64,000 bases of DNA from Salegentibacter sp. Hel_I_6 (GCF_000745315.1 NZ_JQNQ01000001.1:3658001-3722000), one strand, 5' to 3'. Shown: positions 9,133-18,595, counted from the first letter of the stretch. Notes: a model not told the origin generated them from the letters alone. Numbers and translations are program-made.

Positions 9133-9217
9133 AAACTTGTTTTGTTTAAGACAAAAATAAGCATCTGGGGTGGTAATACCGGCCTAATTTTATAAAAAAT
9201 TGTTAATTTAAACGGTG

Positions 9218-9225
9218 TAAATTTG
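9218..9225 (+). promoter_or_regulatory. Possible -7 element for the GAF-domain gene
   Basis: TAAATTTG matches TAnnTTTG, 42 bases before the start codon. The -33 position 19 bases upstream reads AAAA, so support is partial. Confidence 0.35.
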
Positions 9226-9267
9226 TAAGCCTTGCGGAATATGTAATTTTAACTGATATTACTTTTT

Positions 9268-11637
9268 ATGAAAGAACAAAGAGAAGATTTACCGTTTGAG
9301 ATTCAAATTAGTTTTCATAAAGTTGTTGAGCAATATAAGAAACAACTGGAGCATGAAGAAAGCGAAGTTGCCAGCAATTATATTAAAAGTATTCTTGAAC
9401 ATGTAAAATCTTTTCCAGCCCTAATTAATGGTATTGCGAACTTTGATGAGCTTAAAAAATATAGAGAACCAATAAGGGTTTTGCTAGATGATCTTTTTCC
9501 CAGCGTACTTACCAATAATGAAATAAAAGCCGCGTCAATTCCATTTGAAAACTTCCTGTTTAATAGATCCAGGCGCTTAAGAAAAATAATGGAGAATGCG
9601 CCAGATGATTTTGAACTTGAAATAAGAAACCTGGATAATAAAACTATTTATGTACAGGAATGTATAAATATCCTTAACGACTATTACGGTTACAAAATAG
9701 ATTACTCCAGGCCTTTATATTTTGATATTCCAGATGAACAAGGTATAATAAGAAGATACCGTATTGCTTTAAATGGAGATTTTATTGATATTTTCCCAAA
9801 GGATAAAGCCAGGAAAATTACCGATGACGATGTAGATGAATTGCTGCAAAATGTAGAAAACATTGATTTATGGAAAGAAAAATTCCCTCCTCAAAGTTGG
9901 GTTTTTAAAGGTTTTACCATTGTAAACCTTACCGATGTAACTATAGATGACGCTATATCTGAACTTAAAACAGCCTTACTTTTTGAAAAATCTTCAGAAA
10001 AAGATGAACTGCTAAAACTGGAAGAAATATTTAGATCTATCTATAAAATTCCAGATTTGCGAGTTGGTTTTACGGTGTATAATCCGCAGGATGAGATTTT
10101 CGAAAAAATGGAATATAGAGAGGCAAACAGTTATATTCTAAACGAAGAGTTGGTGAGTGAATGTAGAAAAGGGGTTTGTGAAGAAGGTTTCAACAATATT
10201 TTTAAAGAACATAGTTTTTTTAGTATTGCCAATGTAGATGAATATGCAAAAAAGACTAAGAACAATATACTTTCCCGGCGTTTAAAGGAGAGCAATGTAA
10301 AAAGTTGTATTCTGGCTCCAGTGGTGAAAAATAATAGATTACTGGGTGTCTTGGAATTGGTAGCTTTAAGAAAGAATGAACTTAATAGTATAAACACTAT
10401 TAAGCTGGATGAAATCTTACCTTACATTGCCACTGCAGTAGATAGAAACCGAAGTGATTTTGAGAATAGGGTTAAGGCGGTAATTCAAAGTGAATGTACC
10501 TCTATTCATCCCAGTGTTTTATGGGTTTTTGAAAAGGAAGCGAAAAAATATATAAGAGATTATGATGATGACGGCCTGGCTTCATTTAAGGATATTGTTT
10601 TTAAAGATATTTATCCGCTTTACGGCCAGATTGACGTAGTTGCTTCTTCTGATGCTCGAAATGAAGCTATTCAAAAAGATTTACTGCATCAATTACAAGA
10701 AATTCAATCTATAATTGATAAAGCTTATGAAATAGACGAACTTCCTATTTACGAACAGGTAAAGTTTCGAATTTCCGATTTTATGGAAGATCTGGAAAGT
10801 AGCTTAAATGCTTCTAGCGAGCAAAAAGTTTTTAATTTGCTTCAGAAGGAAGTAAATCCTATCATGAGTCATTTAAGTAAACAGTCTTCAGAATTAAAGA
10901 AATTGGTAGAGGAGTACCAGGATCAACTTAATCCTGAAACAGGCATAATTTATAATCATCGCAAGCATTATGATGAAACGGTTCAACAAATAAACCGCAC
11001 CATGTCCAGATTTCTTGACAGAAAGCAAATCGCTGCTCAAAAGATCTATCCACATTACTTTGAACGTTACAAAACCGATGGCGTAGATCACAATATTTAT
11101 ATAGGCGCCTCTATGGTTAAAGATCGGCCTTTTAATAAAGTGTATTTATATAATTTGAGGCTTTGGCAGCTGAGTACCATGTGTGAAATGGAGAATAAGT
11201 TTTACCAATTACAGCAAACCACGCCAATTAAACTTGATGCCGCTTCGCTAATATTGGTCTATAATTCTACAATGTCTATTAGATACAGAATGGACGAGAA
11301 AAAATTTGATGTAGATGGAACTTATAATGCTCGTTATGAGATAATTAAAAAAAGAATAGATAAGTCTTTTATTAAAGGAACCGAAGAACGCATTACCCAA
11401 AAAGGGAAAATTGCCATAGTTTATAGTCAACGGGCAGACGAAAAGGAATATCTAAGATATATTAAATACTTACAAACAAAGAAATATGTGGGTGAAGAGG
11501 TTGAATTATTAGAACTGGAAGATGTTCAGGGAGTAATAGGGCTCAAGGCTATTCGAGTAAAAGTGTTATACACTCCAGATAGCAATGAACCCGACAGAAC
11601 TATTACTTATGAAAATCTTATGGAAGAATTACATTAG
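9268..11637 (+). CDS. Large GAF-domain protein of unknown function
   Basis: The 789-residue product has no signal peptide or membrane segment. A GAF-like domain is suggested around residues 255-400, ending in CILAPVVKNNRLLGVLELVA, the typical last strands of GAF folds. The flanking regions are long, charged and mainly helical; no histidine kinase, GGDEF, PAS or HTH output motif is visible. GAF domains bind small molecules such as cyclic nucleotides or haem, but no ligand can be named here. Its 3' end overlaps by 9 bases the convergent gene for an HD/PycTM-like membrane protein. Similar large GAF proteins seem common in Flavobacteriaceae; their function is not known to me. Confidence 0.65.
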   Translation: MKEQREDLPFEIQISFHKVVEQYKKQLEHEESEVASNYIKSILEHVKSFPALINGIANFDELKKYREPIRVLLDDLFPSVLTNNEIKAASIPFENFLFNRSRRLRKIMENAPDDFELEIRNLDNKTIYVQECINILNDYYGYKIDYSRPLYFDIPDEQGIIRRYRIALNGDFIDIFPKDKARKITDDDVDELLQNVENIDLWKEKFPPQSWVFKGFTIVNLTDVTIDDAISELKTALLFEKSSEKDELLKLEEIFRSIYKIPDLRVGFTVYNPQDEIFEKMEYREANSYILNEELVSECRKGVCEEGFNNIFKEHSFFSIANVDEYAKKTKNNILSRRLKESNVKSCILAPVVKNNRLLGVLELVALRKNELNSINTIKLDEILPYIATAVDRNRSDFENRVKAVIQSECTSIHPSVLWVFEKEAKKYIRDYDDDGLASFKDIVFKDIYPLYGQIDVVASSDARNEAIQKDLLHQLQEIQSIIDKAYEIDELPIYEQVKFRISDFMEDLESSLNASSEQKVFNLLQKEVNPIMSHLSKQSSELKKLVEEYQDQLNPETGIIYNHRKHYDETVQQINRTMSRFLDRKQIAAQKIYPHYFERYKTDGVDHNIYIGASMVKDRPFNKVYLYNLRLWQLSTMCEMENKFYQLQQTTPIKLDAASLILVYNSTMSIRYRMDEKKFDVDGTYNARYEIIKKRIDKSFIKGTEERITQKGKIAIVYSQRADEKEYLRYIKYLQTKKYVGEEVELLELEDVQGVIGLKAIRVKVLYTPDSNEPDRTITYENLMEELH

Positions 11638-12813
11638 GTAAAAAGCCCCCACAAAAGCAATTACTGAAACAATAATACCTATCATAAAAACGGTATAGGT
11701 AATTCTAAGTATTTTGTATTTTCTATGTAAGACTTTTCCCAGCAAGTGAAGATCTAGCATCAGGGATTCGTAAACATAATCTTTATCCTTTATAATTTCT
11801 TTCATTCCCCATTTAAACTGCTCAAATGGCATTTTGTGGCTGTTACCAAAGAAAAGTAGGTTAACTTCTCTATTCTTAACCTGCTCTTTTGTGAATTCAC
11901 CACTTGTAACTTGAGGTCGTGTAGATAAAACCGAAAGTATAATTGATGCGACGCTAAAGAGAATAAGGATCAAAGTAGGAATTAGTAAGTGTTTATTGCT
12001 TGCCGCATCTAATTTAGGAATCATATTAGCAAGAGCCAGGGAAATAATTATCGCATTTACCGAAAGTAAAATATTGGCCTTGGTATCGGCAATATCACTA
12101 AGCTTTATGTGGTTTCTAAGCGTTACCCTAAAAAGGGTCTGAATACTTCTCTCTGGGTTGTCATTTTTATAACGCGCCTTCATTCGCGCTTTGGCTTCTT
12201 CTTTTTTTAGCTTTTTAGCTTGTTTATTCTTTGCTGCAATAAGCTCAAGCAGGTTTTCTTCTTTTTTCGCACTCCATTCTTGAGCAGCATAATTTGTGTA
12301 AAATTTATGTTTTTCCGTAAAAACCCTTATATTTTCCTGAACCCATTCTCCTGCAGTGAAATTTTTAATATTGTGCAATTCGAGCTCCTGACGTAAAAGT
12401 TCGCTGGTTTCTTCGAAATAATCTTTGGCAAAATGAGAAGAGTCAGCATCTTTTATAATTTTTTCAGGAAGGCTTTCCGGGATTGAATCAAACTTTGTTG
12501 CTTCAATATTATTTAACACGTCTTTAATTAATTCAGGGGTCGCATTATTTTGTTCTAAAAACTCTTCTGCAATTTTCTTGCTTTCATCTTCATGCCCTTT
12601 AAATGTTCGGGTATAGCCGGTATCGTGAAGCCATGCGGCGAGCAATAGCGCTTCTTCTTGTTTAACATTAATTTCAGAATTGGTAATTAATTCTTTAGTA
12701 CTTTTAACCACCCGTTCTGTATGCTTGTAATTATGGTATATATACGTGTTCGGTAATTTTTCTTTGAAAAGATTCAAAACAAAATCATCTGCTTTCTCAA
12801 TGAGATTATTCAT
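11629..12813 (-). CDS. HD-domain protein with C-terminal PycTM-like membrane domain
   Basis: The 394-residue protein starts with an HD phosphohydrolase domain: His31 in KHTERV, and His63-Asp64 in AAWLHDTGY provide the metal ligands. After a basic, helical linker (about 190-215) comes a segment with SDIADTKANILLSVNAIIIS and two membrane helices (about 245-292), then a soluble stretch and a last membrane helix at about 373-393. This C-terminal part resembles the DUF5706/PycTM domain of Pycsar effectors, which damage the membrane when they bind cCMP or cUMP. No cyclase gene is adjacent. Many Flavobacteriaceae appear to carry such a fusion outside defence islands, so a housekeeping nucleotide-signalling role is as likely as defence. 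Confidence 0.75.
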   Translation of the reverse strand: MNNLIEKADDFVLNLFKEKLPNTYIYHNYKHTERVVKSTKELITNSEINVKQEEALLLAAWLHDTGYTRTFKGHEDESKKIAEEFLEQNNATPELIKDVLNNIEATKFDSIPESLPEKIIKDADSSHFAKDYFEETSELLRQELELHNIKNFTAGEWVQENIRVFTEKHKFYTNYAAQEWSAKKEENLLELIAAKNKQAKKLKKEEAKARMKARYKNDNPERSIQTLFRVTLRNHIKLSDIADTKANILLSVNAIIISLALANMIPKLDAASNKHLLIPTLILILFSVASIILSVLSTRPQVTSGEFTKEQVKNREVNLLFFGNSHKMPFEQFKWGMKEIIKDKDYVYESLMLDLHLLGKVLHRKYKILRITYTVFMIGIIVSVIAFVGAFYLM

Positions 12814-12867
12814 ATATTTTTAGCTGTTTTTGTTAAGCCAAAGTACAAAAAATGTTCAATACCCCTT

Positions 12868-15800
12868 ATGAAAAAAACTAACATCTTTATATCACTAGCA
12901 GCCCTGTTAGTGATTTTTTCTTGTGTCTCATCAGACCCCAAATACCTCGAAGGAGAACTTACTTCTAATTTTGGATATCCAGCAGATAAGGAAATAGAAA
13001 AATCATTTTACTTATTAGGCGATGGTGGCTATTCCCCAATGGGCGGAAGCTCTAAAGGGCTAATAGCTTTTAAAAGTTATTTAGATTCGGTAAAACAATC
13101 AGATAACTATACCATCTTTTTAGGCGATAATATTTATCCCGATGGAATGCCAGATAAAGATGCGCCAGATAGAGAAGCGGCTGAATATAGAATTGACGCA
13201 CAGCTTGATGCCATAGAAGGTTACGATGGGAATGTGCTTTTTATCCCCGGGAATCATGACTGGTATAACGAGCGTATTCCTGGCCTGGAAAGAGAAGAAG
13301 AATATTTAAAAGAGAAGTTTGGCGATGATCTTATTTGGAGCCCAAAAACCGGCTGCGGATTGGAAATTATGGATATTGGGGAAGAAATTACTTTAATTGT
13401 TATCGACTCCCAGTGGTATCTTGAAGATTGGAATAAAAGCCCGACAATAAACGACGACTGTGCAGAAATAAAAACCCGTGAGGCTTTGCTTTTGGAAATA
13501 GAAACCGAATTCAAAAAAAGCCAGAACAAGACAATTATTGTAGCCATGCACCATCCTTTATTTACAAATGGAATTCACGGTGGGCAATACAATTTTAACC
13601 GACACATTTATCCAACACAGAAAAAAATACCTGTACCTATTTTAGGCTCTTTAGCTACCTTAATTAGAACAACCGGTGGAGTTTCTATCCAGGATGCGCA
13701 AAATGAGCGTTATAAATCTATGGTAAAACGCCTGGAAACTTTAGGTCAAAAATCAGATAGGCTAATTTTTGTAAGTGGTCATGAGCATTCATTACAATTA
13801 ATAAAACATGGGAAGATTAATCAAATTGTTTCCGGTTCTACTTCAAAAGCTACCTATGCTACTTTAAGCAACGATGGAATTTTCGCTTATCCTGAACAGG
13901 GATTTGTAGTTTATGATGTGTTTAAAGATGGTTCCTCCTGGGCGAGTTTTTATGGAAATGAGAACAATAAACCTAAACTTTTATTTCAGAAAGAGATTTT
14001 TGAAGCACCCAGAGAATTTGATGTATCTGAATTTCCGGATGAATTTGATGAAACTATTACCACCTCGGTATATCCAAAAGAAGAAACCGATAAAGGTTCT
14101 GTTCATAGAACAGTTTGGGGCCAGAGGTACCGTGAACTTTACGGAACTGAAATAGATGTGGAAATAGCAGATCTTAATAAGTTATATGGCGGCTTAACGC
14201 CTATGCGAAAAGGGGGCGGCCACCAAACGATTTCTATTAGAATGAAAGATAGTATGGATCGTGAGTATAACTTTAGAAGGTTAAAAAAGAAAGCCGTTCA
14301 GTTCTTGCAAACCGTTGCTTTTAAAGATACACCTATAGAGACCCAGTTGGAGAATACTGTGGCCGAAGACATTATTTCAGATTTTTATACTGCGGCGCAT
14401 CCTTATGCATTTTTGGCTATTCCAACTATGGCAGATGCAGTTGGAGTTTTTCATACTAATCCTGAGATATATTATCTACCCAAACAACCAAAGTTGGGGA
14501 AATATAATGATGAGCATGGGGACGCTATTTATATGATAGAAGAACGGCCTGAAGATCACTGGTTAGGTGCAGAGAGTTTTGGTTCTCCAAATCACGATAT
14601 ACAGAGTACCGCAGGAATGTTTGATCGTTTAAGAAGAGATGAAAAATATTCTTTAGATGAAGAAGCTTATGTAAAAGCGAGAATATTTGATATGCTTATT
14701 GGCGACTGGGACAGGCACCAGGACCAATGGCGTTGGGCTGAAATTGAAGATGAAGAAGGGAATCGTGTTTTTAAACCTATTCCCAGGGATAGAGACCAGG
14801 TATTTTCAAATTTTGATGGTGCTTTTTTCGGAACCTTGCGAGCTTTAACCGGTTTTGCATCTCAATTTGCTGTTTATGGTGAAGACATTAATGATGTAGA
14901 ATGGTTTAATGTATCGGCAACAGGTCTGGATAGATCTTTACTTCAAAATGTAGGAAAAGAGACCTGGAAAGCTCAGGCAGAATTCATCCAGGAAAATATG
15001 ACTGATGAAGTTATTGAAGAAGCTTTCAAAAAACTTCCAAAAGAAACTTACAATCAAACCACCAAAGATTTAATAGAAAAAGTTAAAGCTAGGAGAGACA
15101 ATATTCTAGATATTTCAATGCGCTATTACGATCATCTTGCTGAACTTGCCATAGTAACCGGCACAGATAAAGACGATTTTGTAGATGTTACCCGAATGAA
15201 AGATGGAAAAACCAGGATTAAAATTTCAAGAAATAAAGGTGGTGAGCGTGCAGAAGTTTTAAGTGATAAGGTTTATCATAAAGACGAGACCAATGAGATC
15301 TGGCTTTATGCTTTAGATGATGATGATGAAATTTTAGTTGAAGGTGACGGAGACGACAACATTTTTCTAAGAATAATTGGAGGGCAAAATAATGACATTT
15401 ATACCATTAAGAATAGTAAGCGTCTTAAAATTTACGATCATAAATCTAAACCCAATACGGTTAAGGAAGATGGTGGCGCTAAATTTAGATTTAGAGATGA
15501 TTATGAAATAAATACCTACGATAAAGATAAAAAGACCTTTACCGCAGGTGCTATTTTGCCAGGATTCGGATTTAATCCTGATGATGGTTTTAAAGTAGGT
15601 CTTGAGGTAGTAAATACTATCAACGGATTTAAACGAAACCCCTTTACGGCGCAGCATACCTTTGGTGGTGGATATTATTTTGCGACTAATGGTTTTGATC
15701 TTTATTATGAAGGAGAATTTGCCAATATTTTAGGGAATTACAATCTAAAAGTAGGTGCAGATTATACCAGCCCAAATTTTGCGAGAAACTTTTTTGGCTT

Positions 15801-16587
15801 CGGAAATCAGACACCAAATTTTGACGATGATCTAGACTTCGACTATAACCGGGTTAAAATTAGCAGATTTAGTGCTAAAGCAGGTTTTGAAAACAAAACT
15901 CCGTTTGGTAGTATGTTTAGGTTTATGGCCAATTTTGAAGGAAATAAAGTTGAAGCAACAGAGGGAAGATTTATTACTGAAGATTTTGAAACCGATGATC
16001 CAGATTTTTTCAGTAGAAAATATTTTGCTGGCTTAGATGCATTATATCGTTACGAAAGTTATGATAATAATCTGAATCCTACCAGGGGAATGAAGTTTGA
16101 ACTTAATCTTGGAGGGCAAATGAATACTGCTAATACAAGCCAGGCTTATGGATACTTTAAACCATATTGGGGCTTTTATAATTCACTTACCAGGAATAGA
16201 AAGCTGGTTTTAAAGACCAAAGCACAGGCTCAATTAAATATGGGAGATGATTATGAATTTTACCAGGCGGCACAACTTGGAGGTAATACCGGCCTGAGAG
16301 GTTATCGTTTACAGCGTTTCACTGGTAAAAGCTCTTTCGCCACCGGTGGTGATCTTAGATATAGCTTTGACCAATTTACCACTAAATTTTTACCATTACA
16401 AATTGGTGTTTTTGGTGGCTATGACTTAGGTAGGGTATGGAACGATTTTGAAGACAGTAATCAATGGCATGATAGTTATGGTGTAGGTTTCTGGGTAACC
16501 AGCGCTGAAGCCATAAATGGAACTTTTAGCCTATTTAGAAGTGATGACGGGTACCGATTTTCATTCGGGTTTGGATTCCAGTTCTAA
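12868..16587 (+). CDS. Calcineurin-like phosphatase fused to an Omp85-type outer membrane barrel
   Basis: The 1239-residue product has a lipoprotein-like signal (IFSC, Cys19). Residues about 45-330 are a calcineurin-like metallophosphoesterase with LLGDGGY (Asp52), FLGDNIYPDG, PGNHDWY (about 126), AMHHPLF (about 225) and SGHEHS (His305, His307). Residues about 420-780 form a second region with GDWDRHQDQW (612-621) and PRDRDQVF (639-646), which recall the catalytic and metal loops of CotH/Fam20-type kinases; this reading is tentative. From about 890 to the C-terminal Phe there is an outer membrane barrel with the Omp85-type motif LGGNTGLRGYR (1137-1147). The fold order suggests a phosphatase held at or passed through the outer membrane. 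The substrate is unknown. A strong terminator follows. Confidence 0.82.
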   Translation: MKKTNIFISLAALLVIFSCVSSDPKYLEGELTSNFGYPADKEIEKSFYLLGDGGYSPMGGSSKGLIAFKSYLDSVKQSDNYTIFLGDNIYPDGMPDKDAPDREAAEYRIDAQLDAIEGYDGNVLFIPGNHDWYNERIPGLEREEEYLKEKFGDDLIWSPKTGCGLEIMDIGEEITLIVIDSQWYLEDWNKSPTINDDCAEIKTREALLLEIETEFKKSQNKTIIVAMHHPLFTNGIHGGQYNFNRHIYPTQKKIPVPILGSLATLIRTTGGVSIQDAQNERYKSMVKRLETLGQKSDRLIFVSGHEHSLQLIKHGKINQIVSGSTSKATYATLSNDGIFAYPEQGFVVYDVFKDGSSWASFYGNENNKPKLLFQKEIFEAPREFDVSEFPDEFDETITTSVYPKEETDKGSVHRTVWGQRYRELYGTEIDVEIADLNKLYGGLTPMRKGGGHQTISIRMKDSMDREYNFRRLKKKAVQFLQTVAFKDTPIETQLENTVAEDIISDFYTAAHPYAFLAIPTMADAVGVFHTNPEIYYLPKQPKLGKYNDEHGDAIYMIEERPEDHWLGAESFGSPNHDIQSTAGMFDRLRRDEKYSLDEEAYVKARIFDMLIGDWDRHQDQWRWAEIEDEEGNRVFKPIPRDRDQVFSNFDGAFFGTLRALTGFASQFAVYGEDINDVEWFNVSATGLDRSLLQNVGKETWKAQAEFIQENMTDEVIEEAFKKLPKETYNQTTKDLIEKVKARRDNILDISMRYYDHLAELAIVTGTDKDDFVDVTRMKDGKTRIKISRNKGGERAEVLSDKVYHKDETNEIWLYALDDDDEILVEGDGDDNIFLRIIGGQNNDIYTIKNSKRLKIYDHKSKPNTVKEDGGAKFRFRDDYEINTYDKDKKTFTAGAILPGFGFNPDDGFKVGLEVVNTINGFKRNPFTAQHTFGGGYYFATNGFDLYYEGEFANILGNYNLKVGADYTSPNFARNFFGFGNQTPNFDDDLDFDYNRVKISRFSAKAGFENKTPFGSMFRFMANFEGNKVEATEGRFITEDFETDDPDFFSRKYFAGLDALYRYESYDNNLNPTRGMKFELNLGGQMNTANTSQAYGYFKPYWGFYNSLTRNRKLVLKTKAQAQLNMGDDYEFYQAAQLGGNTGLRGYRLQRFTGKSSFATGGDLRYSFDQFTTKFLPLQIGVFGGYDLGRVWNDFEDSNQWHDSYGVGFWVTSAEAINGTFSLFRSDDGYRFSFGFGFQF

Positions 16588-16611
16588 AGTTAACTACAGT
16601 ATAGCATTAAG

Positions 16612-16646
16612 AACCGCCGAGAAACTAATTTCCCGGCGGTTTTTTT
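16612..16646 (+). terminator. Strong terminator after the phosphatase-barrel gene
   Basis: A perfect 8-bp stem AACCGCCG / CGGCGGTT, GC-rich and with a 14-base loop, is followed by a run of seven T (16640-16646). Confidence 0.85.
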
Positions 16647-16720
16647 GTGGGTAAATTTGAAAAACTCATCATATAATTTCCAGACTTTTTCTTGATTTTA
16701 TTCTAGGAGGATAAATTCCC

Positions 16721-16811
16721 CGAGGCACGCCTCGTTAGTAAATGTTATAAAGTTTGAAAACGTGTTCTAATAAAATGCATCGTGGGCTTGCCGCGATGAA
16801 ATTTGCTAACG
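16721..16811. repeat. Structured intergenic element with nested inverted repeats
   Basis: A 14-base hairpin CGAGGC-AC-GCCTCG (16721-16734) is followed by an outer inverted repeat CGTTAGTAAAT (16733-16743) / ATTTGCTAACG (16801-16811), one mismatch in 11. Inside it sits a second hairpin with ends CATCG / CGATG (16778-16798). No ORF covers it. The remaining gap, about 16650-17148, is AT-rich and I see no convincing gene in it. Confidence 0.5.
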
Positions 16812-17148
16812 CTAAAATATGATTTATTTATATCCTTATAGTGAATAATCTTTCTTTAGAATGGATAGAGTAATTAGCCTTAAACTCAATTCATACTTAA
16901 GAAATCGAAGACCCTAGAAAAGTAGAAAATATAGCTTCGAAATTTTATTTTTAAAGCCAGATAAAAGTTCTTTAAAATAGCCTCTAAATTCGATTTAGGA
17001 TAACAGGGAAGAAGCTTTTTTGATTGGTTATCAAGTATTGATTTCAGCTCAACATCTAAGCAAGAGAACTGAAACAACAGTAATTGACATAACCTTGAAA
17101 ATTGACTACTACAAAAGACTTAGCCAATAGAAAAAACTCAGGAATTTA

Positions 17149-18030
17149 TTATTCCGGTTTCTTCATATTTAAAGTATTGGAGAAATCGATAGTTCGAATT
17201 GGGAATGGGATGTTGATACCATTTTTATCGAAAGTTTTCTTGATTTCAATAATAGCAGTATCCCTGGCTATTAAAAGATCCCTATTTTTAGTAGCATCGG
17301 TCCAGAAACGAACAACGAAGTTAATTGAGCTGTCCCCAAATTCGGTAAACATAAACTCAACCTGTTCATTTCCGCGAGAAGGGAAATGTTCAGCAATGGT
17401 TTCTATAGTAATTTCTTTAACTTTTTCAAGGGGAGAAGAGTATCCCACTCCGCAGTTTAGCATAACTCGAGAGCGGTTGGTTCTTGAAAAGTTTTTAAAG
17501 GGTTCTTCCACAATTTTAGAATTAGGAATTACCACATAATTATTATCGGCTTGTTTAATTACAATATTCCGAAGATTAATTTCGGTGACCTCACCGGCAT
17601 AGGAATTTGTTTCTATCCAATCTCCAATTTGAAGTTCGGGTAAAAAACTTAAAATAATCCCTGAAAATGTATTATTTAAGGTGCCCTGTAAGGCTAAACC
17701 AATTGCTAAACCTACAACACCGGCACCGGCTAGAACCGAGGTAAGAATTTTGTTGAGATCAAGAATACCAAGGGCAATAAAAAAACCGATAAGGATCACA
17801 ATTGCCTTGCTCACCTTAACGGTTATTTGTCTAATGGAATCTTGTTTAACCCTATTTCCCAGTATTTTATGTAGTAACTGACCAACGTATTTGGCAAGAA
17901 ATACAAATAATATAAAAACTAGAATTGCTAATAAGAAGTTTGGTAGATTCAGTATTAGTGCATCTAGCCAGCTTATTAATTTTCCGGTAATTCCTTCCAG
18001 GGAATCTTTAAGGTTAAATTCTTCTTCCAA
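17149..18030 (-). CDS. mscS: Small-conductance mechanosensitive channel (MscS family)
   Basis: The 293-residue protein has about three N-terminal membrane helices and the pore-lining third helix with its Gly/Ala pattern GAGVVGLAIGLALQG, followed by the beta-domain segment IGDWIETNSYAGEVTEI. Length matches E. coli MscS (286). It opens under membrane tension to release solutes on osmotic downshift. The start lies 10 bases after the stop of the Dps gene, so the two are very likely one operon, linking osmotic release to the stress response. Confidence 0.92.
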   Translation of the reverse strand: MEEEFNLKDSLEGITGKLISWLDALILNLPNFLLAILVFILFVFLAKYVGQLLHKILGNRVKQDSIRQITVKVSKAIVILIGFFIALGILDLNKILTSVLAGAGVVGLAIGLALQGTLNNTFSGIILSFLPELQIGDWIETNSYAGEVTEINLRNIVIKQADNNYVVIPNSKIVEEPFKNFSRTNRSRVMLNCGVGYSSPLEKVKEITIETIAEHFPSRGNEQVEFMFTEFGDSSINFVVRFWTDATKNRDLLIARDTAIIEIKKTFDKNGINIPFPIRTIDFSNTLNMKKPE

Positions 18031-18040
18031 GATCTATTTC

Positions 18041-18532
18041 TTAACTGGATTTATGAGAATCTGTAGTTTTCATTTTCCAGGCATCTAACATCCAGCTTGT
18101 CTTTTCAAGTTCTCTAATGTAAGCTCCAATAAGATCTATGGTACCTTCATCACCTGCTTTATCTGCTGTCTCTACAACAGAACGCATTTGCTTCAGTAAA
18201 ATTCCGTGATCTTTTAGCAGGGTTTCAATCATTTCATAATCGGTTAAATCTGCTTTAGATTCTTTGATACTTGAAGCTTCAAGATAATCGGTTAAATTAC
18301 TAATTGGGGTATATCTTAAAGTAAGAATACGCTCCGCAATTTCATCAACCTTTAATTTTGCTTCATCATAAAGCTCTTCAAATTTTTCATGAAGATCAAA
18401 AAAGTTCTTTCCAATTACGTTCCAGTGAAAATTTCTAAGTTTCTGGTAGTACAAGTGATAGTCTGCAAGAAGAACATTTAGCTCATCTACAGTAGTTTTT
18501 GTTTTTTCTTTATCGAGTCCTAAATAGCTCAT
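18041..18532 (-). CDS. dps: Dps-family ferritin-like DNA protection protein
   Basis: The 163-residue protein fits Dps in length and motifs: YYQKLRNFHWNVIG supplies the ferroxidase His, and FFDLHEKFEELYDE the acidic ligands across the dimer interface. Dps forms a 12-subunit shell that oxidises iron with hydrogen peroxide and protects DNA in starvation or oxidative stress. The N-terminal tail is short, with only a few Lys, so DNA binding may be weak. It has a textbook Bacteroidota promoter directly upstream and precedes mscS on the same strand. Confidence 0.93.
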   Translation of the reverse strand: MSYLGLDKEKTKTTVDELNVLLADYHLYYQKLRNFHWNVIGKNFFDLHEKFEELYDEAKLKVDEIAERILTLRYTPISNLTDYLEASSIKESKADLTDYEMIETLLKDHGILLKQMRSVVETADKAGDEGTIDLIGAYIRELEKTSWMLDAWKMKTTDSHKSS

Positions 18533-18564
18533 AGTTTTAATTTATTATTTTTTAAAATTCAATA

Positions 18565-18595
18565 CAAAAATATAATAGTTGGTGTGTTCCACAAA
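18565..18595 (-). promoter_or_regulatory. Consensus Bacteroidota promoter for dps-mscS
   Basis: Read on the minus strand the sequence is TTTG-N19-TATTTTTG, an exact match to the TTTG-N19-TAnnTTTG consensus of the primary sigma factor in this phylum. It appears on the + strand as CAAAAATA (18565-18572) and CAAA (18592-18595). The dps start at 18532 is about 33 bases from the -7 box. Confidence 0.75.

Noticed and set aside
16886..17077. 63-codon minus-strand frame in the gap before mscS
   Set aside because: Random-looking composition, no promoter or neighbour support; not listed as a gene.
17102..17539. 145-codon + strand frame opposite mscS
   Set aside because: It lies antisense to a clear MscS gene and has no recognisable features.
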